A DNA stretch of 64,000 nt from CALCEB01 sp035531475 (GCA_035531475.1 DATKST010000151.1:1-64000), one strand, 5' to 3'; positions 17,884-27,507 are shown, counted from the stretch's first letter. Program-made: numbers and translations. The notes: generated by a model not told the origin, from the sequence alone.

Positions 17884-17908
17884 ACCCGCGGGCAGACACT
17901 GATTTTCT

Positions 17909-17964
17909 GTAGCGGCGCTGTCCCCAGCGCCGAAAGACGCCGGTGAGGACACCGGCGCTACAGC
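17909..17964. repeat. Nested hairpin TGTAGCGGCG...CGCTACA
   Basis: TGTAGCGGCGCTG and the downstream CACCGGCGCTACA pair imperfectly around an inner GGCGCTG..CAGCGCC hairpin. A close relative is at 58068-58120. It lies between the RAYT relic and the TonB receptor 3' end. Confidence 0.5.
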
Positions 17965-18060
17965 GTGGCTTGCCAAATTGTTCTCCAGTCCTCGCTAAGC
18001 GAACAGCATTGGGCCTAAAGCCGCCCCTACAGGTAGATGCCGATGTTTTGGCGCAAGCGC

Positions 18061-21000
18061 CTAAAAACCGAACCGCAGCGAAAGCATAATGACCCGCGGG
18101 TCATTGCTTGGGGTGTTGTAGTTTGCAATCATGCCAAACGTACCGCTGTTGGCATTGGTGTTTATTTGGTTGAACCATTGAGTGGTGTTGGTGGCGTTGA
18201 GGATGTCGGCACGAAACGAGAGGGTGTACCGTTCTTTGATCTGTGTTTCCTTATCCACCGACAGGTCGAGGTTATCAATTCCAGGGTTGCGAATGTTGCT
18301 CATCCACAAGGACCATTCCCGAAGCTGGAACGGCTGGAGGGTCTGCCAGGCAGGTTGCTGGCCTGGCCGACAATTGAACAGCGCTCCGCTGCCCAAGCGG
18401 GTACACGGGTTGAACCACTGATTAATCGACTGATTTGGAAGCACCGGGGAATTCCCGGTCGGCGCTACCCCGCCAGGAAAAGACATCGGCATACCTGACT
18501 GTGCCCGCGCCATTGCGGCGACGGACCAGCCTCCAATCAGGCGGCTCACCACCGAATTGGTGGTCGCGGCGAACCGCTGGCCTGGTCCAAAAGGTAGATA
18601 ATACACCTGGCTGATCTTCAGTTGCTGGGGCACGTCGTAGGGCGAGATGACCCACGCGGGCCGGGGGTCTGTTGGGTTCAGGAAGTTCAGTGCCTGCACC
18701 GTCTTCGACCAAGTGTAATTCACGTCGAAATCCAGCCCTTCCGCCAGGCGCTTGGTCAAATCCGCCTGGAGGCTGTTGTAGCTGGAGGCGCCAATGGGCA
18801 TGAACTGCTCGGTGACGCCGCCGAACTGAGGATAGGGCAGGAGCAACTGCTGCTGCTGGAGAGTCGTGCCGCCCAAGAAGCTCCCGTGCACCGCGTTGTA
18901 ATAAGGGGATGTGGTGGAAACGCCAAGAAATGGATTGGGAACATTAGCTGTCAGCGCAGCGGCCCCCAGCCCCAGCGCAGGCAGAGACAGAGAATTGATG
19001 TTGTTGGAGACGGGCAAGCGGCTCGAATAGCTGCCAACGTAGGAAGCAGAAGCCAGCCAATTGGTGCGAAACTGATGCTGAATTTCGAAGGAGTATTGTT
19101 GGGTGCGCGGAATGTTCATGGCCGGGTCGGCAAAGTTGATCCCCTGCCCGATATTGGTTGCCAGTCCCTGTGAGCTGCCCACAGGGTGCAGGATGCCATT
19201 GGGGAATGGGTTGGTAAGCGTATTGAAGGGGATGCCGGTCTGGATCGAAGTCACCATACCAGTCGTCTGGCTGAATCCCGGAGCAGCACCGGGATTATCC
19301 ATGGCCTGTGCGAAGATCATTCCATAGCCGCCGCGGAGCACCGTGTTCTGCCTCAATTCATAAGCAAAACCGACGCGAGGACCGAAATTGCCAAAGTTAG
19401 AATTGTAGATACCGCGCGGGTTAGTTCCCACACCCGCGAATAGCAATCCTCCCTGCAAGTTCATTCCCGGCACCTGCAATGGGCTCTGGCAAGTGGAGCA
19501 GAAACCTCCTGTGAGCGCGTTAAAACGGTCGGTCAACGGGCCCAGATAGTCCCAGCGCAAGCCAACGTTCAGCGTGAGCTTGCGGGAGACATGGATATCA
19601 TCCTGTCCAAACAAAGAATACAGATGCTCCATCAGTGCGGGGGCGCTCAGAACCTGAATGTATCCGCTAGCAGGGTATCCCAGCAGGAAGTCCGCAATGG
19701 AGTTCCCGGTCGCGGCGGTCTGCGCGAGCGGGTTGGCCGTGGTGAAGTTTCCGTTAAAGCTGAAGTTCCCGGCAAAAGAGCCGGGTTGCTCAACATTCTC
19801 TCCGATCTCCATATTCTGGAAGCCGAATTTGAGGTTGTGCTGGTTATAAGTCTTGGCTAGGACGACTTCATTCGAGAAAGTCGAATCAAACGGCGTCAAT
19901 CCTTCCGGACCGGCCCCCGCTCCATTGTAATCCGACCAGCCAAACTGGGGGAAATACCTGCCGGACTCAGCGGCAAACGTCGGTGAAAACCCCAGCGTGC
20001 CGGGATTGAAACCCGCGCTGATGTCGCTGCCGGAGGTTGAAGTGAATCGGTCCATGCCCGTGCGGAACTGGAGCACGGTGGTGGGATTGAAGGTGTGAGT
20101 GATCTGAAAGGTATAGTCCTGGTTGGATCGAGAGAAGGGAGAGTTGCTGCTCGTCTCGGCCAGGTTCAGGGCGGAAACTGTTGAGTAATGATAGCTACGG
20201 GTTTCGGCGAGGGAATTCTGCGAGTAGCGGAAAAACATGTGCGTCTTGTCCGAATAGTTGTAGTCCATGCGTCCGGAATACTGAGGAAAACTGTCAAGAA
20301 ACTTTCGGGACGCTGCCGTATTGACCAGATTGCCCAGACCCGTCACGGGGTTGCCAGGCGTATTGCCCAAGGGGATGTAACCGAGCACGGCCTTGGCCAC
20401 CGGATTGATCATGCTAGAAGGAATGATGTTCCCAGCGAACGCCTGCCGGGTGCAGACGCCGGCGCTGCATTGAGTTGTCAGGGGGTTATAGATGGTCTGG
20501 ACCTGGCCGTTGCTGTTAAAGACTTGCGAAAAATCACCATTCTTCATAGCGGCGGTAGGAACAGACGTTACAAACGGATCGGCCTGGATCTGCTTGACTT
20601 TTTGATAGGCAAAGAAGGCAAACAATTTGTCTTTAACCACCGGACCGCCCACACTACCACCGAACATATTGATGTCCCAGGGTTGTCTCGCAACGCCGGA
20701 GCGGTTTTGTCCCCAGGTATTGGCGTTAAAAACGGTGTTCTGAAGGTAATCATAGGCGTCGCCATGCCACTGGTTGGTGCCCCCACGGGTGATGGTGTTG
20801 ATCGCCCCGCCGGTGCTCCAACCATACTGGGCATCGTACATGGTGCCTTGCACGCTGGTCTCCTGAACCGCATCCGAAATGGGGTTGAAGCCCACCCCCA
20901 CGGCGTGAGTGTTGCTGGAGATACCATCGACCAGATAGAGGTTGCCGCTGGTCTGCCCGTTGTTTCCTTCCTGGCCGCCATTGATACTCTCGTTCTGACT

Positions 21001-21531
21001 CCCCGAGGTATCGAAATTGCGAAGCTTGGTGGCGGCAGACGTTACCGTAACGCCAGGGGCATCCCAGGTGGTCTGCAGCACATTCAAGCCGCGGAGCGGC
21101 ATATGGGCTAGCCGCGCCAAGCCAATATCCCAACTCCGGTCGCCCGATTGGGGCTGAAGGAGCGATGCGTTGGCGACGACGTTGACCGATTGAGCCACAC
21201 TGCCGAGCGCTAATCGGAAATTCAGCGCCGGGTTTTTAGCCAGAGCCAGCGTGATACCACTCTGAACAATGGTCTTGAAGCCTTGCTTTTCGATGGTGAA
21301 CACATACTGCCCCGGATTCAAGAAGGGAAGTTGGTAAATTCCCACTGCGTCCGATTCAGCCGTGAAAACAGCCCCCGTCGTCACGACCCTGGCGGTGACT
21401 TTCGCGGCGGCAACCGCCGCTCCGGATGGGTCCGAGATATGGCCGGTTACGCTGACCCCGATTTGTTGTGCGAACAAGGAAACAGGCAAGCAAACGAACA
21501 CAAGTACGATGAATGCAATGTTTCTTCTCAT
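18061..21531 (-). CDS. TonB-dependent receptor with carboxypeptidase-regulatory-like N-domain (Oar-like)
   Basis: This 1156-aa outer-membrane receptor would import large substrates, often glycans, using TonB energy. The chosen ATG at 21531 follows GAGGAG by 7 nt and opens a signal peptide (NIAFIVLVFVCLPVSLFAQ). Residues about 25-110 form a CarboxypepD_reg-like beta-sandwich (GHISDPSGAAVAAAKVTARV). A plug follows (SINGGQEGNNGQTSGNLYLVDG) and then a very long barrel ending in the aromatic LSLRFGF. This architecture is strongly expanded in Acidobacteriota. No adjacent SusD-like or sigma/anti-sigma genes exist, so the substrate is unknown. Both flanks are decayed accessory DNA. Confidence 0.92.
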   Translation of the reverse strand: MRRNIAFIVLVFVCLPVSLFAQQIGVSVTGHISDPSGAAVAAAKVTARVVTTGAVFTAESDAVGIYQLPFLNPGQYVFTIEKQGFKTIVQSGITLALAKNPALNFRLALGSVAQSVNVVANASLLQPQSGDRSWDIGLARLAHMPLRGLNVLQTTWDAPGVTVTSAATKLRNFDTSGSQNESINGGQEGNNGQTSGNLYLVDGISSNTHAVGVGFNPISDAVQETSVQGTMYDAQYGWSTGGAINTITRGGTNQWHGDAYDYLQNTVFNANTWGQNRSGVARQPWDINMFGGSVGGPVVKDKLFAFFAYQKVKQIQADPFVTSVPTAAMKNGDFSQVFNSNGQVQTIYNPLTTQCSAGVCTRQAFAGNIIPSSMINPVAKAVLGYIPLGNTPGNPVTGLGNLVNTAASRKFLDSFPQYSGRMDYNYSDKTHMFFRYSQNSLAETRSYHYSTVSALNLAETSSNSPFSRSNQDYTFQITHTFNPTTVLQFRTGMDRFTSTSGSDISAGFNPGTLGFSPTFAAESGRYFPQFGWSDYNGAGAGPEGLTPFDSTFSNEVVLAKTYNQHNLKFGFQNMEIGENVEQPGSFAGNFSFNGNFTTANPLAQTAATGNSIADFLLGYPASGYIQVLSAPALMEHLYSLFGQDDIHVSRKLTLNVGLRWDYLGPLTDRFNALTGGFCSTCQSPLQVPGMNLQGGLLFAGVGTNPRGIYNSNFGNFGPRVGFAYELRQNTVLRGGYGMIFAQAMDNPGAAPGFSQTTGMVTSIQTGIPFNTLTNPFPNGILHPVGSSQGLATNIGQGINFADPAMNIPRTQQYSFEIQHQFRTNWLASASYVGSYSSRLPVSNNINSLSLPALGLGAAALTANVPNPFLGVSTTSPYYNAVHGSFLGGTTLQQQQLLLPYPQFGGVTEQFMPIGASSYNSLQADLTKRLAEGLDFDVNYTWSKTVQALNFLNPTDPRPAWVISPYDVPQQLKISQVYYLPFGPGQRFAATTNSVVSRLIGGWSVAAMARAQSGMPMSFPGGVAPTGNSPVLPNQSINQWFNPCTRLGSGALFNCRPGQQPAWQTLQPFQLREWSLWMSNIRNPGIDNLDLSVDKETQIKERYTLSFRADILNATNTTQWFNQINTNANSGTFGMIANYNTPSNDPRVIMLSLRFGF

Positions 21532-21591
21532 CGGTGATCTCCTCAGGGTTACATACGATATTCTTACAATGGGCATCTTAACCCCGGCGGG

Positions 21592-21624
21592 TGGCGCAGA
21601 CGCGGCGCAGTTTGCCGCGTCTGC
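21592..21624. repeat. REP-like hairpin, family D
   Basis: GCAGACGCGGC and GCCGCGTCTGC form an 11-bp stem preceded by GGTG. It lies 60 bp upstream of the TonB receptor start. Confidence 0.55.
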
Positions 21625-21699
21625 AATCATGGCCAGCGACCCATCACGAGAACCGTGCCGATTTCACCGAGGCGCTGCCATTGGGTGATGGCCCTGCGG

Positions 21700-21832
21700 T
21701 CATAGGTCTTTGGGACGCAAACCCGTATGCTTGGCAATGCGCGCCAGCATTTTGGGTCCGATTTCAACGTCGTCGTGAAAGGCCCAAATAAACTGGCCGC
21801 GCGTCAGTGGTCCGCTTGGCTTCAGTAACGAT
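21700..21832 (-). pseudogene. 5'-truncated HicA-like toxin fragment
   Basis: The frame reads GQFIWAFHDDVEIGPKMLA, then RIAKHTGLRPKDL and stop. It matches the C-terminal half of HicA-type mRNA interferases (the His-containing strand plus final helix). The N-terminal half is absent: the region upstream is the 114-bp repeat R1. No HicB antitoxin is found. The HicA call is by motif style. Confidence 0.55.
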
Positions 21833-21946
21833 TGTCTTGGTTCGAAGAGTTTCCGCCAAACGCCCACGTGCGTCCTCTGTCGTTAACGGCGGCGGTCCGT
21901 TCTGAGGTGGCAGTGTAACACGTTTTAGATGGCGCCGGGGTGTTCC
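21833..21946. repeat. 114-bp repeat R1, copy 2
   Basis: Second copy of the repeat at 17421-17534, in the same orientation. Flanks on both sides are unrelated to those of copy 1, so the unit boundaries are sharp. Confidence 0.8.
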
Positions 21947-22339
21947 GTCGTCTTCGCGCGCCGCACCCGGACTTCTTTATTTTGCCTCGCATTCCGAACG
22001 ATCCCCCGCTGCAATATCTTGAAACTTCCGGCTGATAAAATTCGTCTGATTATCTGGGTAAGGATTCCCAGGCGCAGGAGCGGCTTGATTTACACTCAGG
22101 CCACGCGAAACAGGCCAAAGTGCTAGGATAAAAAGGAGGCACCGGGCCACCCGTCGAAATATTCGGCCACCGGGAAACGGATATCTGTTTCACGACGACG
22201 CAGAGAGGGTTGCTTTCCGTTCTGACCTTGGGCGGTAGGGCAAACCGAGGGTTGAGCCACAACGAAAATCCACCCGGGTGAAACACTTTGCCCGCCACAT
22301 CCGTACCTTTAATAGGGAGACTTGGGAGGCAGTTCCGAG
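21947..22339. other. Leader region of the RND efflux genes; no gene seen
   Basis: I see no coding sequence. The last bases carry GGGAGG about 9 nt before the adaptor ATG. No clear operator or terminator is visible. Confidence 0.4.
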
Positions 22340-23503
22340 ATGAAGTTGATTTCAGCAGAGTGGCAGCGCCGAAATTCCACAGGGGGTCATTGGCGGCTGC
22401 TGGCAGCGGCAAGCGCCTTATTGGCGCTGGTGATTTTGAGCACGAGCTGCGCGGAAAACAAGGCCAGCGGCGATGCGCTCCAGCCTGCCCAGCGCCCGCC
22501 GGTTCCTGTCCTGGTGGGTACGGTGCTCCAGGAAAATATTCCTGTGGAAATTAATGTGATCGGCAGCGGCGAAGCCTACCTGACGGTCAACGTGAAGTCG
22601 CTGGTGCAAGGTGAAGTGCAACGCGTTTACTTCAAGGGAGGGCAATTTGTGCAGAAGGGCGATATGCTGTTCTCCATCGACCCTTCCCCGTTTGAGGCAG
22701 CGCTGGCGCAGGCCCAGGCCAATTTGGCCCACGATCAGGCCCAAGCCAATTATGCCAAATCACAGAATGACCGTTATACGGCGCTCTATAAATCGGGCAT
22801 CGTCTCCCAGGATCAGTACGACCAATATCGCAACAATTACGCGGCGCTGCAGGCCATGGTCCGCGCCGACCAGTCGGCCATCCAGACCGCCAAGCTGAAC
22901 TTGGGTTATTGCACCATCCGCTCCCCCATTGACGGAATGACGGGCGCCGTGCAAATTGACGCCGGCAACCTGGTGAAAGTGAATGACGTGGCCATGGTGG
23001 TGATTAACCAAGTCAGCCCCATCTATGTAGATTTTTCAGCGCCCCAACAATACCTGGGGCAAATCAAGCAGTATGAGGCCCGCCGGCCCCTGCGCGTGGA
23101 AGCCGTTCTGCCGCATGAACCGGGCAAGCCGGAATGGGGTACGCTCACTTTTATCAACAATACCGTGGACCCGAGCACCGGGACGATCCTGTTGAAGGGC
23201 ACTTTCCCCAATCCGCAACGGCGCCTTTGGCCCGGCGAATTTGTAAATGTGGTTCTGGACCTATCCATACAGTCGAACGCCGTGGTGGCGCCTTCCCACG
23301 CCATCCAAACCGGGCAGCAAGGGAATTACGTTTACGTGATCGGCACAGATCACAAGGCGCAATACCGTCCCGTGACGGTCGGCTCAGTTTATAAGGACGA
23401 GACGGTGATCGAAAAGGGATTGGCGCCGGGCGAAACCGTGGTGACGGATGGGCAGTTGATGCTGTATCCAGGCGCTACGGTTCTGGTGAAGACGGGACTT
23501 TAG
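22340..23503 (+). CDS. RND efflux periplasmic adaptor lipoprotein (MdtA/HlyD family)
   Basis: This 387-aa membrane-fusion protein links an inner-membrane RND pump to an outer-membrane channel. A lipoprotein signal ends in the lipobox LSTSC, so it is anchored by lipid. The lipoyl-like domain contains VKSLVQGEVQRVYFKGGQFV. A helical hairpin follows (AQANLAHDQAQANYAKSQ), then beta-barrel and membrane-proximal domains ending VTDGQLMLYPGATVLVKTGL. The ATG at 22340 is preferred over an upstream TTG because GGGAGG precedes it. The RND pump gene begins 76 bp downstream, so the two form an operon. No TolC homologue is in the window. Confidence 0.92.
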   Translation: MKLISAEWQRRNSTGGHWRLLAAASALLALVILSTSCAENKASGDALQPAQRPPVPVLVGTVLQENIPVEINVIGSGEAYLTVNVKSLVQGEVQRVYFKGGQFVQKGDMLFSIDPSPFEAALAQAQANLAHDQAQANYAKSQNDRYTALYKSGIVSQDQYDQYRNNYAALQAMVRADQSAIQTAKLNLGYCTIRSPIDGMTGAVQIDAGNLVKVNDVAMVVINQVSPIYVDFSAPQQYLGQIKQYEARRPLRVEAVLPHEPGKPEWGTLTFINNTVDPSTGTILLKGTFPNPQRRLWPGEFVNVVLDLSIQSNAVVAPSHAIQTGQQGNYVYVIGTDHKAQYRPVTVGSVYKDETVIEKGLAPGETVVTDGQLMLYPGATVLVKTGL

Positions 23504-23508
23504 AAGAA

Positions 23509-23562
23509 CAGGTGTCAGGTGATAGGTGTCAGGTTTCAGCCTAGCACCTGACACCTGGAACC
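23509..23562. repeat. Inverted repeat CAGGTGTCAGG/CCTGACACCTG between adaptor and pump genes
   Basis: AGGTGTCAGG occurs twice in direct orientation and once as the inverse CCTGACACCT. The hairpin could modulate expression of the downstream pump gene. Such CAGGTGTCAGG runs are common intergenic repeats in related genomes (recall, not checked). Confidence 0.5.
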
Positions 23563-23579
23563 TAGCACCGGGAAGCTCT

Positions 23580-26500
23580 ATGAACATTTCCGAATTATTT
23601 ATCCGCCGGCCCATCATGACCACGCTGGTCATGTTCGGGATTGTCATCTTCGGTGTGTTTGCTTACCGGCTCCTTCCCGTCAGTGATCTGCCCAATGTGG
23701 ATTATCCGACCATCCAGGTGATGGCATCCTTGCCGGGAGCAAGCCCGGAGACGATGGCTTCGGCGGTGGCGACGCCGCTCGAACGGCAATTTTCAACCAT
23801 TGCCGGGCTGGATACCATGACCTCCACCAGCTCGCTGGGCAATTCCAACGTCACCCTGCAATTTGACCTGAGCCGCAACATTGACGCTGCCGCCCAGGAC
23901 GTGCAAGCCATGATCACCGCCGCCGGCGGCCAGCTTCCCACGGGCATGCCGAACCCGCCCACTTTCCGCAAGGTGAATCCCGCGGAACAACCCGTGATTT
24001 ACCTTGCGGTGTATTCCGACGTTCTCCCTATTTACCAAGTGGACGAATACGCCGAAACCATGATGGCCGAGCGCATTTCCATGATCAGCGGCGTCGCCCA
24101 GGTTCAGGTGTACGGCGCCCGGAAATACGCGGTGCGCGCTCAGCTTGATCCCAAGAAGCTCGCGGCCGATAACGTCGGCCTGGATGAAGTGGCCACCGCG
24201 ATCCGAAGCGCCAACGTGAACCTGCCGGTCGGAACGCTGAACGGGACCCATAAAGCTTTTACGGTTCAAGCCAACGGGCAGTTGATGGACGCCGCCGCTT
24301 ACCGGCCGCTGATCGTGGCCTATCGCAACGGCGCTCCCGTCCGCCTGGATCAACTGGGGCAAGTGATTAACGGCGTGCAGGAGGACAAGGTCACCAACTG
24401 GTACGATGGCCACGAAGCCATGGTGCTGGCCGTGCAGCGGCAGCCGGGAACCAATACGGTCGAGGTGGTGAAAGACGTTCGGGACCTGCTGCCCAAATTC
24501 GAGCAGGAAATTCCGCCTTCGATCCATCTGGGAATCCTCTCCGATCGTGCTCAGGACATCAAAGCCTCAATCCATGACGTCAAGTTCACCCTCGACCTGG
24601 CCATCGGCCTGGTCATCCTGGTGATCTTCCTTTTTCTTCGCAATCTTTCCGCCACCATCATCCCCAGCTTGGCCTTGCCCATGGCCATTATCGGTACGTT
24701 CTCCGTGATGTATCTGATGGGCTACACCCTCGACAACTTGTCGTTGATGGCGCTGGTGCTCTCGGTAGGCTTTGTGGTGGATGACGCCATCGTCATGCTG
24801 GAAAACATTGTCCGCCACGTGGAAATGGGCAAGACGGTTTGGGAAGCGGCGCTGGACGGATCGAAAGAGATCAGCTTCACCATCCTCTCCATGACGCTGT
24901 CGCTGACCGCCGTCTTTATTCCCATTCTTTTTATGAGCGGCATGATCGGGCGCCTGCTGCACGAATTTGCCGTGGTCATTATGGTGGCGATTCTGGTTTC
25001 GGGCTTTGTCTCGCTCACTCTCACGCCGATGCTCTGCAGCCGATTCATCCGCTCTCATCGGAATGAGAGGCACAGCCGCGCCTACGAAGCCGGCGAAACG
25101 GCCTGGAACTGGGTCGCTCACGTTTACGACTGGAGCCTGAAGGGAGTCCTGAGACACCGGTTGGCCACCTTGCTGGCATCCCTCGCGCTGCTGGCAGTAA
25201 CGGGCTACCTGTTCGTCATTATTCCCAAGGGGTTTTTGCCAAGTGAGGATACCGGGAATATTTTTGGATTCACCCTGGCGCAGCAAGGAATTTCCTACTC
25301 TTCCATGACGGCTCACCAAAGGGCCATTGCCAACATCTGCGCCAAGGACCCCAACATCGCATCGATGATGTCGTTCTCCGGGGTGGGCGGGCCAAGCCCC
25401 GGCGGTAATGGGGGAATGGTCTTCATGCACCTCAAGCCTCACCCGGAGCGGAAGCTCACCACGGACCAGGTGATCAGTGAGCTGCGCCCCAAGTTGTTCA
25501 GCGTTCCCGGCATTCTGGCTTATCTTCAGAATCCTCCTCCCATCCAGATCGGAGGCCAATTGACCCGGGGCCTGTACCAGTACACCCTGCAGAGCCCCAA
25601 CACCTCGGAGCTTTATCAGCAATCCCAGGCCTTTTTGGGCCAAATGGCCCGGCTGCCGGACTTGCAGGACGTGAACAGTGACCTGCAGATGGCAAACCCG
25701 CAAGCCAATGTGGTGATCGACCGCGATAAGGCAGCAACATTGAGCGTGACCCCGGCGCAAATTGAGACGGCTTTGTCCATCGCCTTTGGCGATAACCAGA
25801 TTTCAACCATCTACGCCCCCCAGGATGAATATTGGGTGGTTGCTGAGCTTCTTCCCAAGTATCAGGAAAGTCCTGCCGATCTTTCGGAGTTGTACGTCCG
25901 GTCTTCAAACGGCAGATTGGTGCCCTTAAGCGCCGTCGCCAAGGTCACGGAGAACCTGGGGCCGCTGGCCGTGAACCATACGGGGCAGCTTCCCTCAGTT
26001 ACGATTTCGTTCAACTTGAAGCCCGGCATCTCACTGGGGCAAGGGGTCAGTGAGGTGGAACAGCTCGCCCACAAGGCATTGCCCGCCACCGTCACCACCA
26101 ACTTCCAGGGCACCGCGCAACAGTTTGAGCAATCCATCGGCAGCTTGGGATTCCTGCTGATCATTACCATCGTAGTGATTTATATCCTGCTGGGAGTGCT
26201 TTACGAAAGCTTCATCCATCCCATCACCATTCTTTCCGGTTTGCCTTCGGCGGGACTTGGCGCCTTGGGGTGCTTGATGCTGTTCAAAATGGGCCTGGAC
26301 CTTTACGGCTTCGTGGGCCTCATCATGCTTATTGGCATCGTCAAGAAAAACGCCATCATGATGATTGATTTCGCTCTGGAAGCGGAGCGCAAGGAAGGCA
26401 AGAGCACGGTAGACGCGATCTATGAAGGTTGCCTGGTCCGCTTCCGGCCCATTATGATGACCACCGTAGCGGCCTTCATGGGTACGCTGCCGATTGCTCT

Positions 26501-26747
26501 CGGCTATGGATCCGGAGGGCGCGCGCGGCAACCGCTGGGCCTGGCAGTGGTGGGCGGTCTGCTGATTTCCCAATTAATCACACTCTATATTACGCCCGTT
26601 TATTACACCTATCTTGATTCCTTCTCGAAGTTCATCACCCGGCTCTTCGGCGGTGGCAAGCGGGAACCAGTTGGCGAAGCCGACCAAATGGTTCTAGCGG
26701 GTGGATCGAACGGCACGGCTGAACCGCAATCGGCGGGAAGGCTGTGA
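23580..26747 (+). CDS. RND multidrug efflux transporter (MdtB/MdtC-like)
   Basis: This 1055-aa inner-membrane proton-driven pump has two repeats of six transmembrane helices with large periplasmic loops. The start MNISELFIRRPIMTTLVM is the conserved N-terminus of HAE1-type RND pumps; the longer frame upstream comes from the intergenic repeat. GFVVDDAIVMLENIVRH contains the two Asp residues of the proton relay. GLIMLIGIVKKNAIMMIDF in the second half contains the matching Lys. The length is normal. With the adaptor directly upstream it should export drugs or other amphipaths; specificity cannot be read. Confidence 0.94.
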   Translation: MNISELFIRRPIMTTLVMFGIVIFGVFAYRLLPVSDLPNVDYPTIQVMASLPGASPETMASAVATPLERQFSTIAGLDTMTSTSSLGNSNVTLQFDLSRNIDAAAQDVQAMITAAGGQLPTGMPNPPTFRKVNPAEQPVIYLAVYSDVLPIYQVDEYAETMMAERISMISGVAQVQVYGARKYAVRAQLDPKKLAADNVGLDEVATAIRSANVNLPVGTLNGTHKAFTVQANGQLMDAAAYRPLIVAYRNGAPVRLDQLGQVINGVQEDKVTNWYDGHEAMVLAVQRQPGTNTVEVVKDVRDLLPKFEQEIPPSIHLGILSDRAQDIKASIHDVKFTLDLAIGLVILVIFLFLRNLSATIIPSLALPMAIIGTFSVMYLMGYTLDNLSLMALVLSVGFVVDDAIVMLENIVRHVEMGKTVWEAALDGSKEISFTILSMTLSLTAVFIPILFMSGMIGRLLHEFAVVIMVAILVSGFVSLTLTPMLCSRFIRSHRNERHSRAYEAGETAWNWVAHVYDWSLKGVLRHRLATLLASLALLAVTGYLFVIIPKGFLPSEDTGNIFGFTLAQQGISYSSMTAHQRAIANICAKDPNIASMMSFSGVGGPSPGGNGGMVFMHLKPHPERKLTTDQVISELRPKLFSVPGILAYLQNPPPIQIGGQLTRGLYQYTLQSPNTSELYQQSQAFLGQMARLPDLQDVNSDLQMANPQANVVIDRDKAATLSVTPAQIETALSIAFGDNQISTIYAPQDEYWVVAELLPKYQESPADLSELYVRSSNGRLVPLSAVAKVTENLGPLAVNHTGQLPSVTISFNLKPGISLGQGVSEVEQLAHKALPATVTTNFQGTAQQFEQSIGSLGFLLIITIVVIYILLGVLYESFIHPITILSGLPSAGLGALGCLMLFKMGLDLYGFVGLIMLIGIVKKNAIMMIDFALEAERKEGKSTVDAIYEGCLVRFRPIMMTTVAAFMGTLPIALGYGSGGRARQPLGLAVVGGLLISQLITLYITPVYYTYLDSFSKFITRLFGGGKREPVGEADQMVLAGGSNGTAEPQSAGRL

Positions 26748-26881
26748 TTTGGGCTTAGCGAACTTCGCTCTGAACAGACCCCGGATTCATGGGTCATAAG
26801 GCGATGGCTGGATGGCAAGGACGCATCGATCGTCTCACCCGGAAAAGCTCACCGCGAAGAGGACCCCATCTGGATCCCCTC

Positions 26882-27259
26882 TCACCACTCAATGCGTTCC
26901 AGCCCTTCGACCAAGTCAAAATGCTGATCCCGGCTTAGAATCGGGAGGGAGTGCTGGAGGCAGAGCGCCGCAATCCAGGCATCATTGGAGGGGATTGGAG
27001 TGCCAGCGTGCTTGAGTTGACTGCGAAGCTGGGCGTACGAAACGGCTGTTTCCTCGCTGACCTCGAGGATGCGGCAGACGGCAACGATCTGAAGCAGCCA
27101 GCGATCGTACTCGATCTTGTGCCGCGAGTGGGCGATCCCGAAGCGGTACTCACCCAGGACGATGACCGGAATAGCAATCTGGCCGGTGCGAGCGAACTCT
27201 TGAATTGAGCCATACTCACCTTCGGCGATAGCGGACAGGGCGTTGGTATCAAGGATCAA
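26882..27259 (-). CDS. vapC: VapC-type PIN-domain toxin
   Basis: This 125-aa PIN ribonuclease has the expected acids: D3 in MILDTNALSAI, Glu in VLGEYRFGI and Asp in NDAWIAALCL, with SRDQHFD near the C-terminus. The start overlaps the upstream antitoxin by 4 bp. All motifs are present, so the toxin is likely active. This is a second VapBC system, of a different antitoxin class from the one at 3.3-4.0 kb. Confidence 0.92.
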   Translation of the reverse strand: MILDTNALSAIAEGEYGSIQEFARTGQIAIPVIVLGEYRFGIAHSRHKIEYDRWLLQIVAVCRILEVSEETAVSYAQLRSQLKHAGTPIPSNDAWIAALCLQHSLPILSRDQHFDLVEGLERIEW

Positions 27260-27507
27260 GCCCGGTCCTCCGGCTCAATCCTTTCAAATTCCTGTTCAAT
27301 CAAATGGTTGATCCGGGCGTTCTCCTTGCGCAAGTGCCGCAGGCTTCCTGCCAGCCTCAGCCATGCTTTTTCCCGGGATGGAGACTCCGTCTTCAGCTTC
27401 TCCGCCACCGCTTGAGTCACGAACTGGCGCAGTGGGACTCCCTGTTCGGCAGCCCGGGCCTTGGCCCGGCGAAAGATCACGTCTGGAATCTCCAAGGTGG
27501 TTTTCAT
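27256..27507 (-). CDS. vapB: Ribbon-helix-helix-type VapB antitoxin
   Basis: This 83-aa protein starts MKTTLEIPDVIFRRAKARAAEQG, a ribbon-helix-helix DNA-binding domain. It continues VPLRQFVTQAVAEKLK and then a charged toxin-binding tail. It precedes vapC with an ATGA overlap. It should neutralise the PIN toxin and repress the operon. Confidence 0.88.
   Translation of the reverse strand: MKTTLEIPDVIFRRAKARAAEQGVPLRQFVTQAVAEKLKTESPSREKAWLRLAGSLRHLRKENARINHLIEQEFERIEPEDRA

Noticed and set aside
24567..25760. 397-codon minus-strand frame
   Set aside because: It lies antisense within the RND pump gene and is His/Gln-rich without domains.
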